Below are positions 10,706 to 20,417 of a stretch of DNA of 64,000 nucleotides, piece by piece. The translations under genes and the position numbers were made by a program. Positions within the stretch are counted from its first letter, which is position 1; every line of letters starts with the position of its first letter. Below the pieces are notes generated by a model that saw only the letters and a list, made by a program, of their open reading frames with translations, was not told the DNA's origin and searched no databases. The DNA comes from Hofstenia miamia (Eukaryota > Xenacoelomorpha > Acoela), in NCBI GenBank assembly GCA_004352715.1, contig SCFE01000033.1, positions 905,226-969,225 on the forward strand, read 5' to 3'.

Positions 10706-12338
10706 CTATCTTCCTTCCTTACCCTCCTGGCTTTCATTTGCGATCTTGGCATTGTTCTCTTCATTTTTCCTAAATTCAGTTACTAAATTAATATCCCATA
10801 TTTCGGGGTTATATCTCATTTTATTTTTTACTGACTTCTGGGGCATTACTCTTCTTTTGACTTTCAGTTCATCTCTTTCAGGTTTATATTCTTCTTGGAA
10901 CTCTTCTTCATGTACACTGTCTAAGTCATCCATTTCAGCATATATGCCATCATCAACTTGTATAATTTTAAATTCTGCATGTTTATCAAGCATTACCTGC
11001 CCTATATTTACCATTGCTTGTTTTAAATTTTGAAAATGTAATACTCTTCTGTCACTAAGTTTGTAATTATTATTGGGTAATATTTGTATAATCATGAATG
11101 GACCTGACCACTGTGTTTTCAGTTTCCTAACTTGTTCCCAAGTAACAATGATCAATGGGCCATTATTGGTCCATTATTGGCATCATTGGCCAATATTGGC
11201 CAACCATTTGCCAATATAAACCATTAATGTTAGAAGGCAAATTGTTGGTATATGAATGGCGTATTGTTGGTAAATATTGGCTTTTAATGGTGAATTGATG
11301 GCTCATTGTTGGTAAATTGATGGCACCAATAATGGACCAATAATGGCCCATTGATGGCTTGCTACTTGGGTTCACGTTTTGTGTTCTCATTAAACTGTAT
11401 GCATAAACCTTATCCCCTACCCTGCGGGGTTTGCCATATATTTTTTTGTTAAAATTTTTTTCTTGTCTTATTGCAGATTTCTTTGTATTATGACACATTG
11501 CTTCATGAATTCCAGTGATTTGATCTTTAATTTTCCTTATATATTCATTATCTGGTTTCTCAGAGTACATATGGTATTGCATTGATATTGGTGTTGCTGC
11601 TTCTCTACCATACATGGCTTTATACAGGGTCATCCCCATTGTTGAATGCACCAAATTATTATAGAAGTATTCCACCATTTCTATTACTTCTCTCCAGTCT
11701 CTACCTCCAATTCTTGATATTAACACTCTTATTAATTTAATCATAGTCCTATTTAATCATTCAACAGCTCTGTTTGCTTGTGGGTGGTATGCTGTTGTTT
11801 TTTCAGTTAACATTTCCATCAACTTAGCCATTTCTTCAAATAATTTACTTTCGAATTGCACTCCTCTGTCAGATACTATTGTTTGCATTGGTCCAAACTT
11901 TAAAATCCATTCTTTCATAATTTTCTCAGCTACTATCTTTGCCATTGTGGAATCTAATGGGATCATACGAGCATATTTTGTGAAATTATCCACTAACACT
12001 AATATATATTGATACCCCTCATCATCTTGCGATAATTTTTCTAGATCCACATGCACAATTTCATTGTGTGTATTTACAGTTATTTTCTCAAGTGGTGCTG
12101 TCTGTACCAGGAAATGGCTTTTGTTATTTATTAGACATGTAGTACACTTATTAATAATGTCCTCAACTGTTTTCCTAATGCTTGCAGTTATAAACCAGGC
12201 ATTAAAAGTTTTTTCTGTTTGGATTACTCTAATATGTCCGTTTTCATGCACCTTCCTGACCAGTTTCCTTTTATAGTATTCAGGGATCACTATTCTAAAT
12301 GTCTTTCCTTCTACATATAGGAGTCCATTATTGTTCAC
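10706..12338 (-). pseudogene. Integrase of element A, split by a small insertion
   Basis: The N-terminal zinc-binding part has HENGH then CTTC (HHCC type). The catalytic core has IVHVDLEKL (Asp), IVSDRGVQFES (Asp) and YHPQANRAVE (Glu), so the D,D,E triad is intact. A stop directly after NRAVE breaks the frame; the continuation at 11371-11744 has WREVIEMVEYFYNN and the GDKVYAY motif of the C-terminal domain. A 234-bp inverted-repeat element interrupts at 11137-11370. The tail at 10706-11136 begins with QVRKLKTQWSG and runs acidic to a TAG at 10706-10708. Role: joining of element cDNA to host DNA; it lies between RNase H and the accessory gene. Confidence 0.88.
11137..11370. mobile_element. Inverted-repeat word-array element, 234 bp
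   Basis: Termini are CCCAAGTAAC on the left and, reverse-complemented, CCCAAGTAGC on the right; both then enter CATCAATGGGCC and ATTATTGGTCC. The interior is an array of self-complementary words such as CCAATAATGG, CCAATATTGG and TTGGTAAAT. It is flanked by TT on both sides (11135-11136 and 11371-11372), consistent with a 2-bp target duplication. It interrupts the integrase C-terminal domain. It has no coding capacity. The same terminus is shared with the element at 37647-38448. Confidence 0.75.
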
Positions 12339-12344
12339 TTTCCA

Positions 12345-12990
12345 TTTATATCTTTGAAAATAACTGTTAGCTTCTTTTCCCAGTGTCCAATTTTCATTAC
12401 ACTCTTTTTCTCAAATTTCTCTAAGAATAATATCTGTTTTTTGTTTTTCAGTTATATCATTCTCAGTTATCTCTTCTTTAATCATTATCACAATTATTGT
12501 ATTACCTTTTTTATCCACATTAATCTCAGGCAATTCTGTATACTCACTATGCAGTAAAAATTGAAATTTTTTCTTTTCACCATCAACTTTTTCAATGCCT
12601 CTTTAAAGTTCTGGTAATGCTGTCCAAAACTCTGCATTCTTGTGTAATGTCCCTTTCCAGTGCTCTATCATGAATTTAAACTCATTAAGATATTCAATCC
12701 ATCTTGATACTATTGACGATTTATCACCTGAAAACTTTTTAAGCCATGCTAACCCACTATTATCTGTCATTAAAGGTTTGTCCTATCAAAAAGTACTGAA
12801 ATTTTTTAATGCTTTCCACTAATGACAACATTTCCAGTTTTGTTGACCCATAATTCTCTTCACTTTGCTTCAACTTCCAACTAAAAAATTGTATCAGCAC
12901 TTCTATACCATCTTTCACTTGACCCAAGCATGCTCCTATGGTGACATTACTCACGTCACAGTCCAAAATAAATTCTATCATAATCTGGTG
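12345..12990 (-). pseudogene. RNase H of element A plus linker
   Basis: The frame at 12760-12981 has DCDVSNVTIGACLGQ, the Ty3/gypsy RNase H start, then FFSWKLKQSEENYGSTKLEMLSL, carrying the conserved Tyr and Glu. After a frameshift the TDNSGLAWLKKF motif with the downstream catalytic Asp follows (about 12720-12760). The linker to integrase continues to about 12345 with stops in each frame. It follows the RT thumb directly on the same strand. Confidence 0.8.
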
Positions 12991-13326
12991 TGTTTAATGA
13001 TGGCATTTTGCTTAATTTGTTTTTTTATACTATCCAACTGCTCCTGTTCTTTCCATGTCCACTCAAACATTTTGTTTTTCTTGAGTAACGCCATCATTTT
13101 GCTTGTTTTGTGAGCTACATTTGCTATAAATGATCCATAGTAGTTTATAAACCCCATTATCCTTTGTAAATCTTTTTTTGTTTTAGGACTGCTAATATTC
13201 TGTATCATGTCTTTCACATTGTTCTTCATTTTTATTTCACCCTTTTGGATTTGTCTTCCCAGAAATACCACCTGTTCTTTCAAAATTTCACATTTCATCC
13301 CATTGACATGTAACCCTGCATTATAC
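12978..13326 (-). pseudogene. Reverse transcriptase C-terminal part of element A
   Basis: Contains the RT palm-to-thumb motifs FLGRQIQKGEIKM, PKTKKDLQRIMGFINYYGSFI and MFEWTWKEQEQLDSIK, characteristic of Ty3/gypsy. The reading frame is cut at 13326 by element N. The upstream half of the same RT resumes at 17042, and removing N with one copy of its 4-bp target duplication leaves the frame continuous across the junction. Confidence 0.85.
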
Positions 13327-13507
13327 TGTAACATTGCTGGTAGTTGTTGCTATTTATCAGCCAGACCTCATGCTTTTCTTGTTAGTGACTGGTATTTGTA
13401 AATATTGTAAATAACTTGTATATATAGAGCAATGCATTTTGTAAATAGATATAGTTTGAACTGTATTCTCTTTGTGTTCACTAGAATCACACCCCAGTGA
13501 TTCTACA
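13327..13507 (+). repeat. Left LTR of element N (181 bp)
   Basis: Begins TGTAACATTGCTGG and ends GATTCTACA, with perfect TG...CA ends. It contains a TA-rich stretch with TATATA near 13415-13420 that could serve as a TATA box. It is nearly identical to 16861-17041. Confidence 0.85.
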
Positions 13508-13526
13508 TGGCGACCGTGACAGGACC
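13508..13526 (+). promoter_or_regulatory. Primer-binding site of element N
   Basis: TGGCGACCGTGACAGGACC begins immediately after the LTR, starting with the TGG that pairs with a tRNA 3' CCA. It resembles the primer-binding sites of element A (TGGTGACTGTGACAGGTG) and element C (TGGTGACCCTGACG), so the three probably use the same or a related tRNA. From memory this sequence type is used by tRNA-Arg-primed insect elements of the 412/mdg1 group; I could not check it. Confidence 0.7.
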
Positions 13527-13595
13527 CTGATGTGATGCAGAACATTCCAATGCCTCTCTGCAAGATTAACCCAATTGATAGGAGTCAGCCGAGTC

Positions 13596-14581
13596 GCCAT
13601 CAGCACCTGCCAGTAAGCCTTACACAAATCTATACAGGTATAGTATTTATTCTTACTGGCCTTATATATTATATCCTCTATTCTCAGAAGTGGATATGTG
13701 TCTTTCTTCATTATATCATTTAATTTATGAAAATCTATACACAATCTATATTTATTCCCTTGTTTCATAAAGACAGTTGGCACAGCATATGGACTTTCAC
13801 TAGGTCTTATTATCTTATTATCTATGAACTCATTCAGAATCATGTTGTAATTTTCTTTCAAATTTTCGGGGACTCTTCTACACAGCAGTCTTATTGGTTC
13901 TTCTGTAGATTTATGATCTTGTGTGTCTCTCCTACTGCTTTTTCCACGCTTATTTCTCCAAAATTGAATATTTTAGCGTGCTTCTGTAGTATTTTTATCA
14001 ATTCTGCTCTCTCTTAATTACTTAGGTGCTGATAGTCTTTCTCGTTGATTTCCAGTATTGGATATTCTTTGTCCTCCTCTAATATGTTGATAGTCTTATT
14101 TACTGACATTTTTTCAGTTTTGACTCTCTGTATCAATAACTGTGAACTTCTATGAGAATATCATATTAGCTATTCTTATCGGTATTTCTATTAGTTTTCC
14201 TTTTACATCAATATAGTCTCCCGATGCGTTTATTAGTCTACTCTTTTCACTTTTGTAACTTTCTTCTATCAAATCCTATTTTGCTGCACATTCATCTGTG
14301 ATGATTGATATTACTGCTCCCATATCTATGGTTGCTTTGACCATTACACCATTTATTACAACTGTGATTGCATTTGTTTTGATTAGGTCTGTTACAATTA
14401 GAATGGGTGCATGGCTTACTGGAGGTGGCGCTCCTTCTAGCTTAAAGTATCATTTTCTGTTTCTTTGATTTGTTCAGGCTCCTCTTCATTGTCTAACAAA
14501 TCTTCGTAATCAAAATACACTTCTTCATCCTCAATAAAATTAATTTGTCATTTGCAGTATTTTTTCATATGACCCTTCTTG
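13596..14581 (-). pseudogene. Captured protease/RT fragment inside element N
   Basis: Minus-strand sequence homologous to 17285-18650 of element A, with a deletion of roughly 400 bp corresponding to about 17795-18205. The RT part (13487-13861) has SPYAVPTVFMKQGNKYRLCIDF and YYTCIDLCKAYWQVLM (RT motif A Asp present). The protease part at about 14310-14340 reads ATIDMGAVISII. It breaks off within the gag zinc knuckle at about 14581. It is antisense to element N. It keeps CpG sites that element A has lost at the same positions (for example at 14221-14230). Confidence 0.75.
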
Positions 14582-16833
14582 CTGATTCAAGGGCAGTGCA
14601 ACCATTGGAGGTTCAGGGAAAGGTGAAAGTGGGCAAAGAACCATGCGTATATGAAACAATTTGAGGCTGATGTATCAACAGAACCTACAACTGGTCAATT
14701 GCAGAAAGTGCCAACTGTGAGCTGATTTGAGGGTGATTCAGTTGAAACCATCAGCATGGACTCACTTTATGGTGAACCAAGCACCAGTAGACCATTACGG
14801 ATTACACAGCTACATGCCCCATCTGAAAGCACATCTGAAAGAACAGTGCATTCAAAAGACAGAGAGAGAAGAATGTCAAAAATAGATGGGGAAACCCTGC
14901 ACCTCTACTTCATGGGCACAATGAAAATGAAAACCAACACATATCAAAAACTTTCCCTGGAAACAAAGAGTCACATTCAAAAGATAGCAAAGACAGAGGG
15001 CAGTAATCTAATTATAGTACTAGACGTGCAGAAAAGACCAATGGTCAACACAATTATAAGCTATCAAAGAGAACTAGACGAAACAGTAGAATGACCATAT
15101 ATGTGCAGCATGGTTCATGTAACATTTGATGACAACTTCACACTAGAAACAGCCCAAGCAATCATGGCATATATAGAACAGATTGTGAAGATACCAGAAA
15201 TTAACATCAATAAAGACAATCTAATGATCATTCACATCCTAAAAGAAAAAGAGTATAAAAGAAAAATTTGGAAAAACAAATAGATCAAACTTTAAGAATG
15301 GCTAGAGTGCAGGGCATAAGAGTAGTAATCATCAGCAGAACGACAATCACAGAACTACCACTGTTCCTGAGAGAACAACAGATACAGGTTGAAGACAATC
15401 ACAGAACTACCACTGTTCCTGAGAGAACAACAGATACAGGTTGAAAATGTGTTGTTATGGGAGAAATTAACAATGGAAGCAAAGGTCGCAGAATTAATTT
15501 TCCTGGACTTACAAATCGATTACTGGGTAGCTGATTGCAGACTAATGGTAGACCTGTGCATAGCCATTGATTTATTCAAGCAGGTGAAAACAATAGAAAT
15601 GACAACACATGCAGAAGGCGTAGAAAGAGCAAACACACTGCTCATCAAGTGCAGCCTCATGCAAAGGCAGGAACATATAAAAAGGATACAAGAGATATGG
15701 AAGGAAATGAAGTTACAGAAGAACACGGAAGAAAAATGGCCAGAAATACATATTGAGGCTCTGTTGAAAAAATACCATAAGATGGTTGAAGTGGCACTGT
15801 CAGAGATCAACAGAGCATATGAGTTAAACTCAACAAAAGACTTCAAAAACATGTTATTCGAGGAAAAAAACGCCCTGGAGATAAGATTCAGAACCTTGGC
15901 ATGGATTCTAGTGATTTTCACAACACAAGAACAGGAATTGAGGCTAAGAGATATGAGATAGTTCTATCCCCATTGAACACGCAGACTGTTGATATCCCCA
16001 GACAAAAATATGAAACCAATGCAAGAGATCAAAAAGCTCATCAGTAGATTAATTACTAACAAAAGCCCACTAGGAAGAATGTCAACAGTGGATATAGCAA
16101 AAAAAAAGGGATTGCGCCAGAAGAGATAACAGTATTTGATGGGACAAGTTGAGACAGAACCTTGGATAACAACAAAGAAAATTATCAAGTGGAAAATTGT
16201 AGACACAAAAGAAATCATAACCATGATGAAAAATAAAGAGATACAACAAACATTAGAACTGGACATGAAGAGATATGAAAAGGAGAGCCCTTGCTGCACA
16301 TTTGTAAAAGCCATCAAGAGCATGGCAATGATGCAAAGGGAAGGTATACCTGAACTGGTGGAAGTCTGTGAGATGACAACAAAAACACAAAAAGGGATGT
16401 TGGAGGAGGAAGAATTGTTAACATCGACACAGCTAATATTATCACCAAAAACACAGCAACAAATAGACAGAATAATCATAGAAAAATGGGGAGCCTCCAC
16501 ACCAGAACATGCAATGGAATTGATCAATATGGACAACGAGAGATTCTTGGTTGAAATAAAAATAAAAAAGGAGAAAGAAAAGATTCACTCTAGGAATTAC
16601 CAATATGTAAAGGAGGAGCAAACAGTAGCATCAATGAAACTGATGTTCACGGAAGTGTTCACAGAAACCAAATTGGAAGAGATGCTGAAACCATATAATC
16701 AACTAGCAGTGGACGTAGAATGCATCACGTCAAAATTAGAAGTGAATGATGATTTCCAAGTGAGAATGAGCAGGAGAGGCTTAATGCAAATATTCTGGGA
16801 AACACTGAAAGAAAGTAAAATGAATTATCCAGC
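14582..16833 (+). pseudogene. Retrotransposon accessory gene, copy 2 (inside element N)
   Basis: A short-repeat leader (14588-14750, with CTGATTCAAGGG-like words) precedes ATG at 14756. Frame pieces are 14756-15094 (hydrophilic N-terminus with MSKIDGETLHLYFMGT), 15101-15283 (MVHVTFDDNFTLETAQAI), 15389-15961 (WVADCRLMVDLCIAIDLF, LLIKCSLMQRQEHIKRIQ) and 16136-16833 (EPWITTKKIIKWKIVDTKE, LILSPKTQQQIDRIIIEKWG, NQLAVDVECITSK). A 55-bp direct duplication at about 15334-15443 disrupts one block. The copy stops at the 6-N run before the last third. It matches copies 3 and 4 more closely than copy 1. Function unknown. Confidence 0.75.
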
Positions 16834-16860
16834 NNNNNNTGAGTCTGGCTTGGGGCGGCG

Positions 16861-17041
16861 TGTAACATCGCTGGTAGTTGTTGCTATTTATCAGCCAGAC
16901 CTTGCGCTTTTCTTGTTAGTGACTGGTATTTGTAAATATTGTAAATAACTTGTATATATAGAGCAATGCATTTTGTAAATAGATATAGTTTGAACTGTAT
17001 TCTCTTTGTGTTCACTAGAATCACACCCCAGTGATTCTACA
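16861..17041 (+). repeat. Right LTR of element N (181 bp)
   Basis: Begins TGTAACATCGCTGG and ends GATTCTACA. It is preceded by CTTGGGGCGGCG, a plausible if imperfect polypurine tract, and followed by ATAC, the target duplication shared with 13323-13326. Confidence 0.85.
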
Positions 17042-18509
17042 ATACAACATTTTCAACGTTCTATCTAATTTGTCCAAATGTTCATCAATCATGTCACTTG
17101 CTATTAGGATATTGTCAATATACACACTTATTCCTTTTTCGACCTTCTTGTTATTCTGCTTAAGAACTTTTGTTACATATCTCTGAAAGGTGGCCAGGGT
17201 GTTACACAATCCAAAAGCCATGTACATCCATTCAAATAAACCATACAGCGTTATAAATGCTGTCTTTTCAATGTCCCTGTGCTCCATCAGCACCTGCCAG
17301 AAAGCCTTACACAAATCTATACAGGTATAGTATTTATTCTTACTGGCCTCATATATTATATCCTCTATTCTCAGAAGTGGATATGCATCTTTGTGATATC
17401 ATGTAATTTACAAAAATCTATGCACAACCTGTATTTATTTCCTTGCTTAATAAAGACAGTTGGCGCAGCATATGGACTTTTGCTTGGTCTTATTATCTTA
17501 TTATCTATCAACTCATTCAGAATCATATTGTAATTTTCTTTCAAATTTTCCAGAACTCTTTGCACAGCAATCTTATTAGTTCTTCTGTAGTTGTTATGAT
17601 CTTGTGTCACTCCTACTGCTTTCCCCATGCTTATCTCTCCAAAATTGAATATTTTAGCATGCTTCTGTAGTATTTTTATTAATTCTGCTCTCTCTTCATT
17701 ACTTAGGTGCTGATAGTCTTCCTCGTTTATTTCCAGTATTGGATATTCTTTATCCTCCTCCATTATGTTGATCATTTTATTTACTGTCCTTTTTTCAGTT
17801 TTAATTGTCTTCCCCTTCAGTTTTAAGGTATCCTTTTTTATATTGACCACGTGGTTTGTTGCATTCAGTATCGGTATAGTGCCAGTACCTTCCTTCAGTA
17901 TACACAAACTTGAGGGAATTGACAAGTTTTTTGTATTAATCCCTTTCTGATCATAAATCATAACTTCTGCAGTTATTTGATCCTCTGTTTGTATTTGACA
18001 CATCTTCCAATTATTTGGTAAAATCCTTATATCCTCACTTAATTGAAATTTTATTACTTCTGTGTCATCTTCTTCTTTGCAAGTTGTAATTACTTCCTCT
18101 TGTACTGATATAGTCTTGTTCATATAGTCAATAATGCACTTGTTATCTGTTAAGAAATCATTACCTAATATAACTTCATAGGGTAGTGAATTTTTTTCTG
18201 TATTGATAACTGTAAACATCTGTGAAAATGTCATATTAGCTATTTGTATCAGTATTTTTATTAGTTTTCCTTTTACATCAATATAGTCTCCCAATGCATT
18301 TATTAGTCTGCTCTTTTCACTTTGTAACTTTCTTCTATCAAATCCTATCTTTGCTGCACATTCATCAGTGATTATTGATATTGCTACTCCCATATCTATG
18401 GTTGCTTTGACCATTACACCATTTATTACAACTGTGATTGTATTTGTTTTGATTAGGTCTGTTACAATTAGAATGGGTGCATGGTTTCCTGGAGGCGGGG
18501 CTCCTTTCA
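17042..18509 (-). pseudogene. Protease and N-terminal RT of element A
   Basis: The frame 17371-18414 opens within the aspartic protease. The active-site region reads ATIDMGVAISII, where D-T/S-G is expected, and a later VILGNDFL matches the conserved flap-to-C-terminal segment. Then the RT begins: VLENLKENYNMILNELID, SPYAAPTVFIKQGNKYRLCIDF. After a frameshift near 17390, 17042-17314 has LCKAFWQVLM, WMYMAFGLCNTLATFQRYV and VYIDNILIAS. The last is the catalytic YxDD box with its second Asp changed to Asn. It is cut by element N at 17041/17042. Role in an active element: Gag-Pol cleavage and cDNA synthesis; this copy cannot do it. Confidence 0.87.
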
Positions 18510-18516
18510 GTTTAAA
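18491..18516 (-). promoter_or_regulatory. Candidate -1 ribosomal frameshift signal between gag and protease
   Basis: On the minus strand the heptamer T-TTA-AAC (18510-18516) is in phase with the gag-side frame and is followed at once by the stop TGA. A -1 slip reads on into the open protease frame. Five bases downstream, GGAG...CTCC (18491-18504) can form a short stem. The captured copy has TTTAAGC followed by TAG (14440-14446) and the same GGAG...CTCC arms. The heptamer is of the canonical X-XXY-YYZ type. The stem is short, so a larger pseudoknot would be needed for efficiency. Confidence 0.6.
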
Positions 18517-18617
18517 GTATCATTTTCTGTTTCTTTGATTTGTTCAGGCTCCTCTTTGTCATCTAACAAATCTTTGTCATCAAAATATGCTTCTTCATCC
18601 TCAATAAAATTAATTTG

Positions 18618-20136
18618 TCATTTGCAGTATTTCTTTGTATGACCCTTCTTTCCGCATGTTTGACATTTCAAGTCCTTTCTGTTTATTCACTTTATTGTCC
18701 AATCTTTTAACTTTATTCTAATGATCTCGTCCTTTGGTTTTCCCATTTTGTCTTTCTTTATTTTATTAGTTCCATTTATTGGTGACGGTATCATTGTCTT
18801 TATTATTGTCGACTTTTCATTAATTTGAGCATTATTTTCCATAGTAACCTGTATCCCCAATCCTTTTCTTATCATCCTTTCTAAAGAAACATCTGCATCA
18901 CATTTTATTTCAAACTGTTGTTGAATTGGTTCTGGCAATCCCTTGCAAATATGAGAAAACAAATCATATTTTGAATATGTGCTCTCTCTGGAACTTAACT
19001 TCAACAGTCTCTCCACTTGCAACATGTAATTCTGTAAATCTTCCCTCTTATTCATTCTCATACTGTTTAGTAACATATGATATTGACTTTTAAAGCTCTC
19101 ATCATCATAATACCGTTGATATTCTCCTATTAATTTCTTGTAGTCTGTTTTAGGTTCTAAATCCAACACTAAATAATGTTGATATGCTGTGCCCCCCCAA
19201 ATATAAAGGGAATCTTGCTGCCGCTTGCTTTTGTATTACTTTTCTTTCCTTCATGCTCATCTCAAACATTTGGATCCATTCTTTAAATGTTGGTGAGTAG
19301 CTATCTACTCTTCCCTTGAATTTCAGGAGTATCACTTTACATGCTGGCATATCATTGCCTTCTTCTTCTGCCAATATCATTTCTTTCTATATTGGTTTTG
19401 TCTCATCTGAGTTTTTACAGTTTTCTTTCACTTGTTTAGTTATATTTATAACCAATTTTTCTACAAATTCGTCTTCTGTTTCACAGTTTTTGTACATTTC
19501 ACTCTGTGTTTCCTTTACTGGATTACTTCCAATTAATTTTTCTGGTTCTTGCATTATTGTATTTTGTATTACCTTAATGTTTCCTTTCTCTTTGTCTTGA
19601 TTTTCTACATTCATTAATGATATCAATTGAATTTCATCCTTGAAATTGTTGATCTCAAGTTGTTTTGAGATGTTCTCTTCCCTCAAGCTAACATTTTCTT
19701 CATGCATCTGAGTCTTCAGTTGTTGTAACTTCTCACTCTGTGCTTTAATCTCTTTATTTGCTTCCACTAACTTTTCAATTTGTTTTTGAAATACATTTTT
19801 CTGCTCTATTAGCCTTATACTGGTATCTTGTGTAATCTCTTCAATGCGTTTGTCTTTCTCAATGTTTGCCATCTCTATCTCAAACATCCTTTGAGTCAAA
19901 TTTTCTATTTGTATTGTCAACTCTCTTCTTTCATTATTATTATTTTCTATTATTTTTATAAGTTCAACTATCAAAAACTTCATATTTTCTTGCGCTGGTT
20001 GCAGCACTATTTCCATTAGGGAAGTCTCACTTTCAGGGGACATATTGACATTTTCTGGGGTTCTTTGATTTTGGGGTGTTTTTTGTGTTTTGGGTTTCAT
20101 CCTCTGTTTTTTACGTGAATTCACCATCTTCATCAT
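18618..20136 (-). pseudogene. Gag of element A
   Basis: The frame 19387-20136 (249 codons) starts MMKMVNSRKKQRMKPKTQ, is Gln/Asn/Glu-rich, and has a long coiled coil over roughly residues 60-180. A single in-frame TAG at 19387 separates it from the capsid-like part, 19150-19380 (FKEWIQMFEMSMKERKVI, AAARFPLYLGG). A run of seven G bases at about 19191-19197 shifts the frame to 18687-19169 (DLQNYMLQVERLLKLSS, ICKGLPEPIQQQFEIKC). A CCHC zinc knuckle, CQTCGKKGHTKKYC, lies at 18624-18665 and is followed by TGA at 18618. An acidic tail then continues to the frameshift site. The capsid block matches element C gag. Expected role: particle formation and RNA packaging. Confidence 0.85.
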
Positions 20137-20399
20137 AAACTAGAAGTAATTGTTTCATGATGCCCTTCTAACATTTTTTCTGTGCTTTAAGGTTACTCTT
20201 GCTTGTCTCATCTTTAGGTGCATTACTGATTTTTTTTATAATTGAGAAGAAACAACTATCTTGACTTGATCATAAGTAATATAAGTAATACTTCTTGTTC
20301 ATTACGTCTTGGACTAATCTTCTTCTTCTAAATTAACTATTTTTCACACCAATGGTATTTTCACTATAGCATTTCTCTCCTTCATGCACACTCTTCAGG

Positions 20400-20417
20400 C
20401 ACCTGTCACAGTCACCA
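20400..20417 (-). promoter_or_regulatory. Primer-binding site of element A
   Basis: Minus-strand TGGTGACTGTGACAGGTG directly follows the CA end of the 5' LTR. It is similar to the sites of elements N and C, and starts with TGG as needed for pairing with a tRNA CCA end. Confidence 0.75.

Larger units (their letters stand above)
13327..17041 (+). mobile_element. Nested LTR retrotransposon N, non-autonomous mosaic
   Basis: Two 181-bp LTRs (13327-13507 and 16861-17041) differ at only about four positions and are flanked by the target duplication ATAC (13323-13326, 17042-17045). A primer-binding site follows the left LTR, so orientation is plus. The 3.35-kb interior holds a minus-strand protease/RT fragment of an A-like element (13596-14581) and a plus-strand accessory-gene copy (14756-16833), with a 6-base N run at 16834-16839. 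I see no gag, integrase or full pol of its own. The recent insertion and borrowed interior suggest mobilisation in trans. A misassembly around the N run could also contribute. Confidence 0.75.
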
